From Sycon ciliatum (lineage: Eukaryota; Porifera; Calcarea; Leucosolenida; Sycettidae), in assembly GCF_964019385.1 (NCBI RefSeq), contig NC_088649.1, positions 12,123,254 to 12,187,253 on the forward strand: a stretch of DNA of 64,000 bases, written 5' to 3'. Positions 26,820 through 38,212 of this stretch are shown here, in pieces (the first letter of the stretch is position 1; every line of letters begins with the position of its first letter). The notes below the pieces were generated by a model. It had not been told where the DNA came from, did no database searches, and saw nothing but the letters and a program-made list of their open reading frames with translations. The position numbers and the translations under genes were made by a program.

Positions 26820-27830
26820 GCGCAGGGGCGCGCAGAGGCGCGCAGAGGCGCTGCAGAGGCGCGCTGAGGCGCGTAGGGGCGGTCAGAGGTGCGCAGAGGC
26901 GCGCAGAGGCGCGCAGAGGCGCGAAAAGGCGCGCAGAGGCGCGCAGAGGCGCGGAGAGGCGCGCAGAGGGGCGCAGAGGCGCGCAGAGGCGCGCAGAGGC
27001 GCGCAGAGGCGCGCAGAGGCGCGCAGAAGCGCGCAGAGGCGGCCAGAGGCGCGCAGAGGCGCGCAGAAGCGCGCAGAGGCGCGCAGAGGCGCGCAGAGGC
27101 GCGCAGAGGCGCGCAGAGGCGCGCAGGAGGCGCGCAGAGGCGCGCAGAGGCGCGCAGAGGCGCGCAGAGGCGCACACAGGCGCGCAGAGGCGCGCAGAGG
27201 CGCGCAGAGGCGCGCAGAGGCGCGCTGAGGCGCCCAGGAGGTGCGCAGAGGCGCGAAGAGATGCGCGGAGGCGCTCAGAGGCATGCAAAGAGGCCCAGAG
27301 GCGCGCAGAGGCGTGCAAAAGGCGAGGAGAGGGGCGCAGAGGGACGCAGAGGGCGCGCAGAGACGCGCAGTGGCGGGCAGAGGTACGGCAAGACGTGCAG
27401 AGGCGCGCAAAGACGCGCACAAGGGTGGGAAAGAAACGCATAGGCGCGTAGAGGCACGCAGAGGCCCGGAATGGCGCGCAGAGGCATGCAGAAGGCGCAC
27501 AGAAGCCCGCAGAGGCGCGCAGAGGCGCGCAGAGGCGCGCAGAGGCGCGCAGAGGCGCGCAGAGGCGCGCAGAGGCGCGCAGAGGCGCGCAGAGGCGCGC
27601 AGAGGCGCGCAGAGGCGCGCAAGGGCACGCAGAGGCCCGCAGAGGGGCGCAGAAGCGCGCAGAGGCGCGCAGAGGCGCGCAGAGGCGCACAGAGGCGCGC
27701 AGAAGCGCGCAGAGGCACGCAGAGGCGCGAAGAGGGGCGCAGAGGCGAGCAGAGGTGCGCAGAGGCGTGCAAAAGGCGCGTAGAGGGCTGCAGAGGCGCG
27801 AAGAGGCGCGCAGAGGCGCGCAGAGGCGCG
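26820..27830. repeat. 1.79-kb direct duplication at the left of the 10-mer array, copy 1
   Basis: The unusual string CGCAGGGGCGCGCAG followed by GGCGCTGCAGAGGCGCGC, CGTAGGGGCGGTCAG and then the diverged cassette occurs near 26,821 and again near 28,616, an offset of about 1,795 bp. The second copy (28,615-29,530) has small internal differences in 10-mer number. Confidence 0.8.
27230..27515 (+). repeat. Diverged cassette within the 10-mer array (first of 16 copies)
   Basis: About 285 bp in which the 10-mer is heavily altered. It starts near CGCCCAGGAGGTGCG, passes AGGCATGCAAAGAGGCCC, AGAGGGACGCAGAGGG, GGTACGGCAAGACGTGC and GGGTGGGAAAGAAACGC, and ends near GGCGCACAGAAGCCCGC. Using TACGGCAAGACG as a tag, copies lie at 27,384, 29,178, 29,683, 30,722, 31,067, 32,033, 33,331, 34,057, 35,234, 35,960, 36,976, 38,364, 39,090, 40,106, 41,484 and 42,250. 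Sub-types can be told apart: CAGTGGAGGG instead of CAGTGGCGGG at 34,057, 35,960, 39,090 and 42,250; GGTTGGGAAAG at 30,722 and 31,067; and loss of the AAACGCA step at 32,033, 36,976 and 40,106. Confidence 0.92.
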
Positions 27831-28059
27831 CAGAGGTGCGCAGAGGCGCGCAGAGGCGCGCAAAAGCGCGCAGAGGCGCGCAGAGGCGCGCAGAGGCGCG
27901 CAGAGGCGCGCAGAGGCGCGCAGAGGCGCGCAGAGGCGCGCAGAGGCGCGCAGAGGCGCGCAGAGGTGCGCAGAGGCGCGCAGAGGCGCGCAGAGGCGCG
28001 CAGAGGTGCGCAGAGGCGCGCAGAGGCGCGCAGAGGCGCGCAGAGGCGCGCAGAGGCGC

Positions 28060-28112
28060 GAAGAGCCGCGCAGAAGGCACATAGAAGGCGCGAGGAGGTA
28101 CGAACAAGCGCG
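28060..28112 (+). repeat. Second marker cassette in the 10-mer array (first of six copies)
   Basis: About 50 bp with the order GAAGAGCCGCG, GAAGGCACATAGAAGGCG, AGGAGGTACGAACAAGCG. The tag TACGAACAAG recurs at about 28,098, 30,338, 32,668, 37,611, 40,741 and 43,304. Its distances track the super-unit structure. Confidence 0.85.
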
Positions 28113-31100
28113 CAGAGGCGCGCAGAGGCGCGCAGAGGCGCGCAGAGGCGCGCAGAGGCGCGCAGAGGCGCGCAGAGGCGCGCAGAGGCGCGCAGAGGCG
28201 CGCAGAGGCGCGCAGAGGCGCGCAGAGGCGCGCAGAGGCGCGCAGAGGCGCGCAGAGGCGCGCAGAGGCGCGCAGAGGCGTGCAAAAGGCGAGGAGAGGG
28301 GCGCAGAGGGACGCAGAGGGCGCGCAGAGGCGCGCAGAGGCGCGCAGAGGCGCGCAGAGGCGCGAAGAGGCGCGCAGAGGCGCGCAGAGGCGCGCAGAGG
28401 CGCGCAGAGGCGCGCAGAGGCGCGCAGAGGCGCGCAGAGGCGCGCAGAGGCGCGCAGAGGCGCGCAGAGGCGCGCAGAGGCGCGCAGAGGCGCGCAGAGG
28501 CGCGCAGAGGCGCGCAGAGGCGCGCAGAGGCGTGCAAAAGGCGAGGAGAGGGGCGCAGAGGGACGCAGAGGGCGCGCAGAGGCGCGCAGAGGCGCGCAGA
28601 GGCGCGCAGAGGCGCGCAGGGGCGCGCAGAGGCGCGCAGAGGCGCTGCAGAGGCGCGCTGAGGCGCGTAGGGGCGGTCAGAGGTGCGCAGAGGCGCGCAG
28701 AGGCGCGCAGAGGCGCGAAAAGGCGCGCAGAGGCGCGCAGAGGCGCGGAGAGGCGCGCAGAGGGGCGCAGAGGCGCGCAGAGGCGCGCAGAGGCGCGCAG
28801 AGGCGCGCAGAAGCGCGCAGAGGCGGCCAGAGGCGCGCAGAGGCGCGCAGAGGCACGGAGAGGCGCGCAGAGGCGCGCAGAAGCGCGCAGAGGCGCGGAG
28901 AGGCGCGCAGAGGCGCGCAGAAGCGCGCAGAGGCGCGCAGAGGCGCGCAGAGGCGCGCAAGAGGCGCGCAGAGGCGCGCAGAGGCGCGCAGAGGCGCGCA
29001 GAGGCCCGCAGAGGCGCGCTGAGGCGCCCAGGAGGTGCGCAGAGGCGCGAAGAGATGCGCGGAGGCGCTCAGAGGCATGCAAAGAGGCCCAGAGGCGCGC
29101 AGAGGCGTGCAAAAGGCGAGGAGAGGGGCGCAGAGGGACGCAGAGGGCGCGCAGAGACGCGCAGTGGCGGGCGGAGGTACGGCAAGACGTGCAGAGGCGC
29201 GCAAAGACGCGCACAAGGGTGGGAAAGAAACGCATAGGCGCGTAGAGGCACGCAGAGGCCCGGAATGGCGCGCAGAGGCATGCAGAAGGCGCACAGAAGC
29301 CCGCAGAGGCGCGCAGAGGCGCGCAGAGGCGCGCAGAGGCGCGCAGAGGCGCGCAGAGGCGCGCAAGGGCACGCAGAGGCCCGCAGAGGGGCGCAGAGGC
29401 GCGCAGAGGCGCGCAGAGGCGCACAGAGGCGCGCAGAGGCGCGCAGAAGCGCGCAGAGGCACGCAGAGGCGCGAAGAGGGGCGCAGAGGCGAGCAGAGGT
29501 GCGCAGAGGCGTGCAAAAGGCGCGTAGAGGGCTGCAGAGGCGCGCAGAGGCGCGAAGAGATGCGAGGAGGCGCTCAGAGGCATGCAAAGAGGCCCAGAGG
29601 CGCGCAGAGGCGTGCAAAAGGCGCGGAGAGGGGCGCAGAGGGACGAAGAGGGCGCGCAGAGACGCGCAGTGGCGGGCAGAGGTACGGCAAGACGTGCAGA
29701 GGCGCGCAAAGGCGCGCACAAGGGTGGGAAAGAAACGCATAGGCGCGTGGAGGCACGCAGAGGCCCGGAATGGCGCGCAGAGGCATGCAGAAGGCGCACA
29801 GAAGCCCGCAGAGGCGCGCAGAGGCGCGCAGAGGCGCGCAGAGGCGTGCAGAGGCGCGCAAGGGCACGCAGAGGCCCGCAGAGGGGCGCAGAGGCGCGCA
29901 GAGGCGCGCAGAGGCGCGCAGAGGCGCACAGAGGCGCGCAGAGGCGCACAGAGGCGCGCAGAAGCGCGCAGAGGCACGCAGAGGCGCGCAGAGGGGCGCA
30001 GAGGCGTGCAAAAGGCGCGCAGAGGGCTGCAGAGGCGCGCAGAGGCGCGCAGAGGAGCGCAGAGGCGCGCAGAGGTGCGCAGAGGTGCGCAGAGGCGCGC
30101 AGAGGCGCGCAGAGGCGCGCAAAAGCGCGCAGAGGCGCGCAGAGGCGCGCAGAGGCGCGCAGAGGCGCGCAGAGGCGCGCAGAGGCGCGCAGAGGCGCGC
30201 AGAGGCGCGCAGAGGCGCGCAGAGGCGCGCAGAGGCGCGCAGAGGCGCGCAGAGGCGCGCAGAGGCGCACAGAGGCGCGCAGAGGCGCGCAGAGGCGCGA
30301 AGAGCCGCGGAGAAGGCACATAGAAGGCGCGAGGAGGTACGAACAAGCGCGCAGAGGCGCGCAGAGGCGCGCAGAGGCGCGCAGAGGCGCGCAGAGGCGC
30401 GCAGAGGCGCGCAGAGGCGCGCAGAGGCGCGCAGAGGTGCGCAGAGGCGCGCATAGGGCGCGAAGAGGCGCGCAGAGGCGCGCAGAGGCCTGGAGAGGCG
30501 CGCAGAGGCGCGCAGAGGCGCGCAGAGGCGCGCAGAGGCGCGCAGAGGCGCGCAGAGGCGCGCTGAGGCGCCTAGGAGGTGCGCAGAGGCGCGAAGAGAT
30601 GCGCGGAGGCGCTCAGAGGCATGCAAAGAGGCCCAGAGGCGCGCAGAGGCGTGCAAAAGGCGAGTAGAGGGGCGCAGAGGGACGCAGAGGGCGCGCAGAG
30701 ACGCGCAGTGGCGGGCAGAGGTACGGCAAGACGTGCAGAGGCGCGCAAAGGCGCGCACAAGGTTGGGAAAGAAACGCATAGGCGCGTAGAGGCACGCAGA
30801 GGCCCGGAATGGCGCGCAGAGGCATGCAGAAGGCGCACAGAAGCCCGCAGAGGTGCGCAGAGGCGGCCAGAGGCGCGCAGAGGCGCGGAGAGGCGCGCAG
30901 AGGCGCGCTGAGGCGCCTAGGAGGTGCGCAGAGGCGCGAAGAGATGCGCGGAGGCGCTCAGAGGCATGCAAAGAGGCCCAGAGGCGCGCAGAGGCGTGCA
31001 AAAGGCGAGTAGAGGGGCGCAGAGGGACGCAGAGGGCGCGCAGAGACGCGCAGTGGCGGGCAGAGGTACGGCAAGACGTGCAGAGGCTCGCAAAGGCGCG

Positions 31101-33179
31101 CACAAGGTTGGGAAAGAAACGCATAGGCGCGTAGAGGCACGCAGAGGCCCGGAATGGCGCGCTGAGGCATGCAGAAGGCGCACAGAAGCCCGCAGAGGTG
31201 CGCAGAGGCGCGCAAAGGCGCGCAGAGGCGCGCAGAGGCGCGCAGAGGCGCGCAGAGGCGCGCAGAGGCGCGCAGAGGCGCGCAGAGGCGCGCAGAGGCG
31301 CGCAGAGGCGCGCAGAGGGGCGCAGAGGCGCGCAGAGGCGCGCAGAGGCGCGCAGAGGCGCGCAGAGGCGCGCAGAGGCGCGCAGAGGCGCGCAGAGGTG
31401 CGCAGAAGCGCGCAGAGGCACGCAGAGGCGCACAGAGGGGCGCAGAGGCGAGCAGAGGTGCGCAGAGGCGTGCAAAAGGCGCGTAGAGGGCTGCAGAGGC
31501 GCGCAGAGGCGCGCAGAGGCGCGCAGAGGCGCGCAGAGGCGCGCAGAGGCGCGCAGAGGCGCGCAGAGGCGCGCAGAGGCGCGCAGAGGCGCGCAGAGGC
31601 GCGCAGAGGCGCGCAGAGGTGCGCAGAGGCGCACAGAGGCGCGCAAAAGCGCGCAGAGGCGCGCAGAGGCGCGCAGAGGCGCGCAGAGGCGCGCAGAGGC
31701 GCGCAGAGCCGCGCAGAGGCGCGCAGAGGCGCGCAGAGGCGCGCAGAGGCGCGCAGAGGCGCGCAGAGGCGCGCAGAGGCGCGCAGAGGCGCGCAGAGGC
31801 GCGCAGAGGCGCGCAGAGGCGCGCACAGGCGCGCAGAGGCGCGCAGAGGCGCGCAGAGGCGCGCAGAGGCGCGCTAAGGCGCCCAGGAGGTGCGCAAAGG
31901 CGCGAAGAGATACGAGGAGGCGCTCAGAGGCATGCAAAGAGGCCCAGAGGCGCGCAGAGGCGTGCAAAAGGCGCGGAGAGGGGCGCAGAGGGACGCAGAG
32001 GGCGCGCAGAGACGCGCAGTGGCGGGCAGAGGTACGGCAAGACGTGCAGAGGCGCGCAAAGGCGCGCACAAGGGTGGGAAAGGCGCGTAGAGGCACGCAG
32101 AGGCCCGGAATGGCGCGCAGAGGCATGCAGAAGGCGCACGGAAGCCCGCAGAGGCGCGCAGAGGCGCGCAGAGGCGCGCAGAGGCGCGCAGAGGCGCGCA
32201 GAGGCGCGCAGAGGCGTGCAGAGGCGCGCAAGGGCACGCAGAGGCCCGCAGAGGGGCGCTGAGGCGCGCGGAGGCGCGCAGAGGCGCGCAGAGGCGCACA
32301 GAGGCGCGCAGAGGCGCACAGAAGCGCGCAGAGGCGCACAGAGGCGCGCAGAGGCGCGCAGAGGCACGCAGAGGCGCGCAGAGGGGCGCAGAGGCGTGCA
32401 AAAGGCGCGCAGAGGGCTGCAGAGGCGCGCAGAGGCGCGCAGAGGCGCGCAGAGGTGCGCAGAGGCGCGCAGAGGCGCGCAGAGGCGCGCAAAAGCGCGC
32501 AGAGGCGCGCAGAGGCGCGCAGAGGCGCGCAGAGGCGCGCAGAGGCGCGCAGAGGCGCGCAGAGGCGCGCAGAGGCGCGCAGAGGCGCGCAGAGGCGCGC
32601 AGAGGCGCGCAGAGGCGCGCAGAGGCGCGAAAAGCCGCGGAGAAGGCACATAGAAGGCGCGAGGAGGTACGAACAAGCGCGCAGAGGCGCGCAGAGGCGC
32701 GCAGAGGCGCGCAGAGGCGCGCAGAGGCGCGCAGAGGTGCGCAGAGGCGCGCAGAGGCGCGCAGAGGCGCGAAGAGGCGCGCAGAGGCGCGCAGAGGCGC
32801 GGAGAGGCGCGCAGAGGGGCGCAGAGGCGCGAAGAGGCGCGCAGAGGCGCGCAGAGGCGCGCAGAGGCGCGAAGAGGCGCGCAGAGGCGCGCAGAGGCGC
32901 GGAGAGGCGCGCAGAGGGGCGCAGAGGCGCGCAGAGGCGCGCAGAGGCGCGCAGAGGCGCGCAGAGGCGCGCAGAGGCGCGCAGAGGCGCGCAGAAGCGC
33001 GCAGAGGCGGCCAGAGGCGCGCAGAGGCGCGCAGAGGCGCGCAGAGGCGCGCAGAGGCGCGCAGAGGCGCGCAGAGGCGCGCAGAGGCGCGCAGAGGCGC
33101 GCAGAGGCGCGCAGAGGCGCGCAGAGGCGCGCAGAGGCGCGCAGAGGCGCGCAGAGGCGCGCAGAGGCGCGCTGAGGCG

Positions 33180-35082
33180 TCCAGGAGGTGCGCAGAGGCG
33201 CAAAGAGATGCGTGGAGGCGCTCAGAGGCATGCAAAGAGGCCCAGAGGCGCGCAGAGGCGTTGAAAAGGCGAGGAGAGGGGCGCAGAGGGACGCAGAGGG
33301 CGCGCAGAGACGCGCAGTGGCGGGCAGAGGTACGGCAAGACGTGCAGAGGCGCGCAAAGGCGCGCACAAGGGTGGGAAAGAAACGCAAAGGCGCGTAGAG
33401 GCACGCAGAGGCCCGGAATGGCGCGCAGAGGCATGCAGAAGGCGCACAGAAGCCCGCAGAGGCGCGCAGAGGCGCGCAGAGGCGCGCAGAGGCGCGCAGA
33501 GGCGCGCAAGGGCACGCAGAGGCCCGTAGAGGGGCGCAGAGGCGCGCAGAGGCGCGCAGAGGCGCGCAGAGGCGCACAGAGGCGCGCAGAGGCGCGCAGA
33601 AGCGCGCAGAGGCACGCAGAGGCGCGCAGAGGCACGCAGAGGCGCGCAGAGGGGCGCAGAGGCGAGCAGAGGTGCTCAGAGGCGTGCAAAAGGCGCGTAG
33701 AGGGCTGCAGAGGCGCGCAGAGGCGCGCAGAGGCGCGCAGAGGTGCGCAGAGGCGCGCAGAGGCGCGCAAAAGCGCGCAGAGGCGCACAGAGGCGCGCAG
33801 AGGCGCGCAGAGGCGCGCAGAGGCGCGCAGAGGCGCGCAGAGGCGCGCAGAGGCGCGCAGAGGCGCGCAGAGGCGTGCAGAGGCGCGCAGAGGCGCGCAG
33901 ATGCGCCCAGGAGGTGCGCAGAGGCGCGAAGAGATGCGAGGAGGCGCGCAGAGGCATGCAAAGAGGCCCAGAGGCGCGCAGAGGCGTGCAAAAGGCGCGG
34001 AGAGGGGCGCAGAGGGACGCAGAGGGCGCGCAGAGACGCGCAGTGGAGGGCAGAGGTACGGCAAGACGTGCAGAGGCGCGCAAAGGCGCGCACAAGGGTG
34101 GGAAAGAAACGCATAGGCGCGTAGAGGCACGCAGAGGCCCGGAATGGCGCGCAGAGGCATGCAGAAGGCGCACAGAAGCCCGCAGAGGCGCGCAGAGGCG
34201 CGCAGAGGCGCGCAGAGGCGCGCAGAGGCGTGCAGAGGCGCGCAAGGGCACGCAGAGGCCCGCAGAGGGGCGCAGAGGCGCGCAGAGGCGCGCAGAGGCG
34301 CGCAGAGGCGCGCACAGGCGCGCAGAGGCGCACAGAGGCGCGCAGAGGCGCACAGAGGCGCGCAGAAGCGCGCAGAGGCACGCAGAGGCGCGCAGAGGGG
34401 CGCAGAGGCGTGCAAAAGGCGCGCAGAGGGCTGCAGAGGCGCGCAGAGGCGCGCAGAGGCGCGCAGAGGCGCGCAGAGGCGCGCAGAGGCGCGCAGAGGC
34501 GCGCAGAGGCGCGCAGAGGCGCGCAGAGGCGCGCAGAGGCGCGCAGAGGCGCGCAGAGGGGCGCAGAGGCGCGCAGAGGCGCGCAGAGGCGCGCAGAGGC
34601 GCGCAGAGGCGCGCAGAGGCGCGCAGAGGCGCGCAGAGGTGCGCAGAAGCGCGCAGAGGCACGCAGAGGCGCACAGAGGGGCGCAGAGGCGAGCAGAGGT
34701 GCGCAGAGGCACGCAGAGGCGCGCAGAGGGGCGCAGAGGCGTGCAAAAGGCGCGCAGAGGGCTGCAGAGGCGCGCAGAGGCGCGCAGAGGCGCGCAGAGG
34801 CGCGCAGAGGCGCGCAGAGGCGCGCAGAGGCGCGCAGAGGCGCGCAGAGGCGCGCAGAGGCGCGCAGAGGCGCGCAGAGGCGCGCAGAGGCGCGCAGAGG
34901 CGCGCAGAGGCGCGCAGAGGCGCGCAGAGGCGCGCAGAGGCGCGCAGAGGCGCGCAGAGGCGCGCAGAGGCGCGCAGAAGCGCGCAGAGGCGCGCAGAGG
35001 CGCGCAGAGGCGCGCAGAGGCGCGCAGAGGCGCGCAGAGGCGCGCAGAGGCGCGCAGAGGCGCGCAGAGGCGCGCTGAGGCG
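33180..35082. repeat. 10-mer super-unit, short form (1.9 kb)
   Basis: Starts at a cassette beginning GCGTCCAGGAGG with the private GGCGTTGAAAAGG variant. The following run to about 34,700 matches 35,083 onward at an offset of 1,903 bp. It lacks the last 1.2 kb of the long super-units. Confidence 0.85.
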
Positions 35083-38000
35083 TCCAGGAGGTGCGCAGAG
35101 GCGCAAAGAGATGCGTGGAGGCGCTCAGAGGCATGCAAAGAGGCCCAGAGGCGCGCAGAGGCGTTGAAAAGGCGAGGAGAGGGGCGCAGAGGGACGCAGA
35201 GGGCGCGCAGAGACGCGCAGTGGCGGGCAGAGGTACGGCAAGACGTGCAGAGGCGCGCAAAGGCGCGCACAAGGGTGGGAAAGAAACGCAAAGGCGCGTA
35301 GAGGCACGCAGAGGCCCGGAATGGCGCGCAGAGGCATGCAGAAGGCGCACAGAAGCCCGCAGAGGCGCGCAGAGGCGCGCAGAGGCGCGCAGAGGCGCGC
35401 AGAGGCGCGCAAGGGCACGCAGAGGCCCGTAGAGGGGCGCAGAGGCGCGCAGAGGCGCGCAGAGGCGCGCAGAGGCGCACAGAGGCGCGCAGAGGCGCGC
35501 AGAAGCGCGCAGAGGCACGCAGAGGCGCGCAGAGGCACGCAGAGGCGCGCAGAGGGGCGCAGAGGCGAGCAGAGGTGCTCAGAGGCGTGCAAAAGGCGCG
35601 TAGAGGGCTGCAGAGGCGCGCAGAGGCGCGCAGAGGCGCGCAGAGGTGCGCAGAGGCGCGCAGAGGCGCGCAAAAGCGCGCAGAGGCGCACAGAGGCGCG
35701 CAGAGGCGCGCAGAGGCGCGCAGAGGCGCGCAGAGGCGCGCAGAGGCGCGCAGAGGCGCGCAGAGGCGCGCAGAGGCGTGCAGAGGCGCGCAGAGGCGCG
35801 CAGATGCGCCCAGGAGGTGCGCAGAGGCGCGAAGAGATGCGAGGAGGCGCGCAGAGGCATGCAAAGAGGCCCAGAGGCGCGCAGAGGCGTGCAAAAGGCG
35901 CGGAGAGGGGCGCAGAGGGACGCAGAGGGCGCGCAGAGACGCGCAGTGGAGGGCAGAGGTACGGCAAGACGTGCAGAGGCGCGCAAAGGCGCGCACAAGG
36001 GTGGGAAAGAAACGCATAGGCGCGTAGAGGCACGCAGAGGCCCGGAATGGCGCGCAGAGGCATGCAGAAGGCACACAGAAGCCCGCAGAGGCGCGCAGAG
36101 GCGCGCAGAGGCGCGCAGAGGCGCGCAGAGGCGTGCAGAGGCGCGCAAGGGCACGCAGAGGCCCGCAGAGGGGCGCAGAGGCGCGCAGAGGCGCGCAGAG
36201 GCGCGCAGAGGCGCGCACAGGCGCGCAGAGGCGCACAGAGGCGCGCAGAGGCGCACAGAGGCGCGCAGAAGCGCGCAGAGGCACGCAGAGGCGCGCAGAG
36301 GGGCGCAGAGGCGTGCAAAAGGCGCGCAGAGGGCTGCAGAGGCGCGCAGAGGCGCGCAGAGGCGCGCAGAGGCGCGCAGAGGCGCGCAGAGGCGCGCAGA
36401 GGCGCGCAGAGGCGCGCAGAGGCGCGCAGAGGCGCGCAGAGGCGCGCAGAGGCGCGCAGAGGCGCGCAGAGGCGCGCAGAGGGGCGCAGAGGCGCGCAGA
36501 GGCGCGCAGAGGCGCGCAGAGGCGCGCAGAGGCGCGCAGAGGCGCGCAGAGGCGCGCAGAGGCGCGCAGAGGCGCGCAGAGGTGCGCAGAGGCGCACAGA
36601 GGCGCGCAAAAGCGCGCAGAGGCGCGCAGAGGCGCGCAGAGGCGCGCAGAGGCGCGCAGAGCCGCGCAGAGGCGCGCAGAGGCGGGCAGAGGCGCGCAGA
36701 GGCGCGCAGAGGCGCGCAGAGGCGCGGAGAGGCGCGCAGAGGCGCGCAGAGGCGCGCAGAGGCGCGCACAGGCGCGCAGAGGCGCGCAGAGGCGCGCAGA
36801 GGCGCGCAGAGGCGCGCTAAGGCGCCCAGGAGGTGCGCAAAGGCGCGAAGAGATGCGAGGAGGCGCTCAGAGGCATGCAAAGAGGCCCAGAGGCGCGCAG
36901 AGGCGTGCAAAAGGCGCGGAGAGGGGCGCAGAGGGACGCAGAGGGCGCGCAGAGACGCGCAGTGGCGGGCAGAGGTACGGCAAGACGTGCAGAGGCGCGC
37001 AAAGGCGCGCACAAGGGTGGGAAAGGCGCGTAGAGGCACGCAGAGGCCCGGAATGGCGCGCAGAGGCATGCAGAAGGCGCACGGAAGCCCGCAGAGGCGC
37101 GCAGAGGCGCGCAGAGGCGCGCAGAGGCGCGCAGAGGCGCGCAGAGGCGCGCAGAGGCGCGCAGAGGCGTGCAGAGGCGCGCAAGGGCACGCAGAGGCCC
37201 GCAGAGGGGCGCTGAGGCGCGCGGAGGCGCGCAGAGGCGCGCAGAGGCGCACAGAGGCGCGCAGAGGCGCACAGAAGCGCGCAGAGGCGCACAGAGGCGC
37301 GCAGAGGCGCGCAGAGGCACGCAGAGGCGCGCAGAGGGGCGCAGAGGCGTGCAAAAGGCGCGCAGAGGGCTGCAGAGGCGCGCAGAGGCGCGCAGAGGCG
37401 CGCAGAGGTGCGCAGAGGCGCGCAGAGGCGCGCAGAGGCGCGCAAAAGCGCGCAGAGGCGCGCAGAGGCGCGCAGAGGCGCGCAGAGGCGCGCAGAGGCG
37501 CGCAGAGGCGCGCAGAGGCGCGCAGAGGCGCGCAGAGGCGCGCAGAGGCGCGCAGAGGCGCGCAGAGGCGCGAAAAGCCGCGGAGAAGGCACATAGAAGG
37601 CGCGAGGAGGTACGAACAAGCGCGCAGAGGCGCGCAGAGGCGCGCAGAGGCGCGCAGAGGCGCGCAGAGGCGCGCAGAGGTGCGCAGAGGCGCGCAGAGG
37701 CGCGCAGAGGCGCGAAGAGGCGCGCAGAGGCGCGCAGAGGCGCGGAGAGGCGCGCAGAGGGGCGCAGAGGCGCGAAGAGGCGCGCAGAGGCGCGCAGAGG
37801 CGCGCAGAGGCGCGAAGAGGCGCGCAGAGGCGCGCAGAGGCGCGGAGAGGCGCGCAGAGGGGCGCAGAGGCGCGCAGAGGCGCGCAGAGGCGCGCAGAGG
37901 CGCGCAGAGGCGCGCAGAGGCGCGCAGAAGCGCGCAGAGGCGGCCAGAGGCGCGCAGAGGCGCGCAGAGGCGCGCAGAGGCGCGCAGAGGCGCGCAGAGG

Positions 38001-38212
38001 CGCGCAGAGGCGCGCAGAGGCGCGCAGAGGCGCGCAGAGGCGCGCAGAGGCGCGCAGAGGCGCGCAGAGGCGCGCAGAGGCGCGCAGAGGCGCGCAGAGG
38101 CGCGCAGAGGCGCGCAGAGGCGCGCAGAGGCGCGCAGAGGCGCGCAGAGGCGCGCAGAGGCGCGCAGAGGCGCGCAGAGGCGCGCAGAGGCGCGCAGAGG
38201 CGCGCTGAGGCG
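35083..38212. repeat. 10-mer super-unit, long form, copy 1 (3,130 bp)
   Basis: It contains cassettes at 35,234, 35,960 and 36,976 with spacings 726 and 1,016 bp, and the next super-unit starts 3,130 bp later. All private 10-mer variants are in the same order in the next copy. Confidence 0.9.
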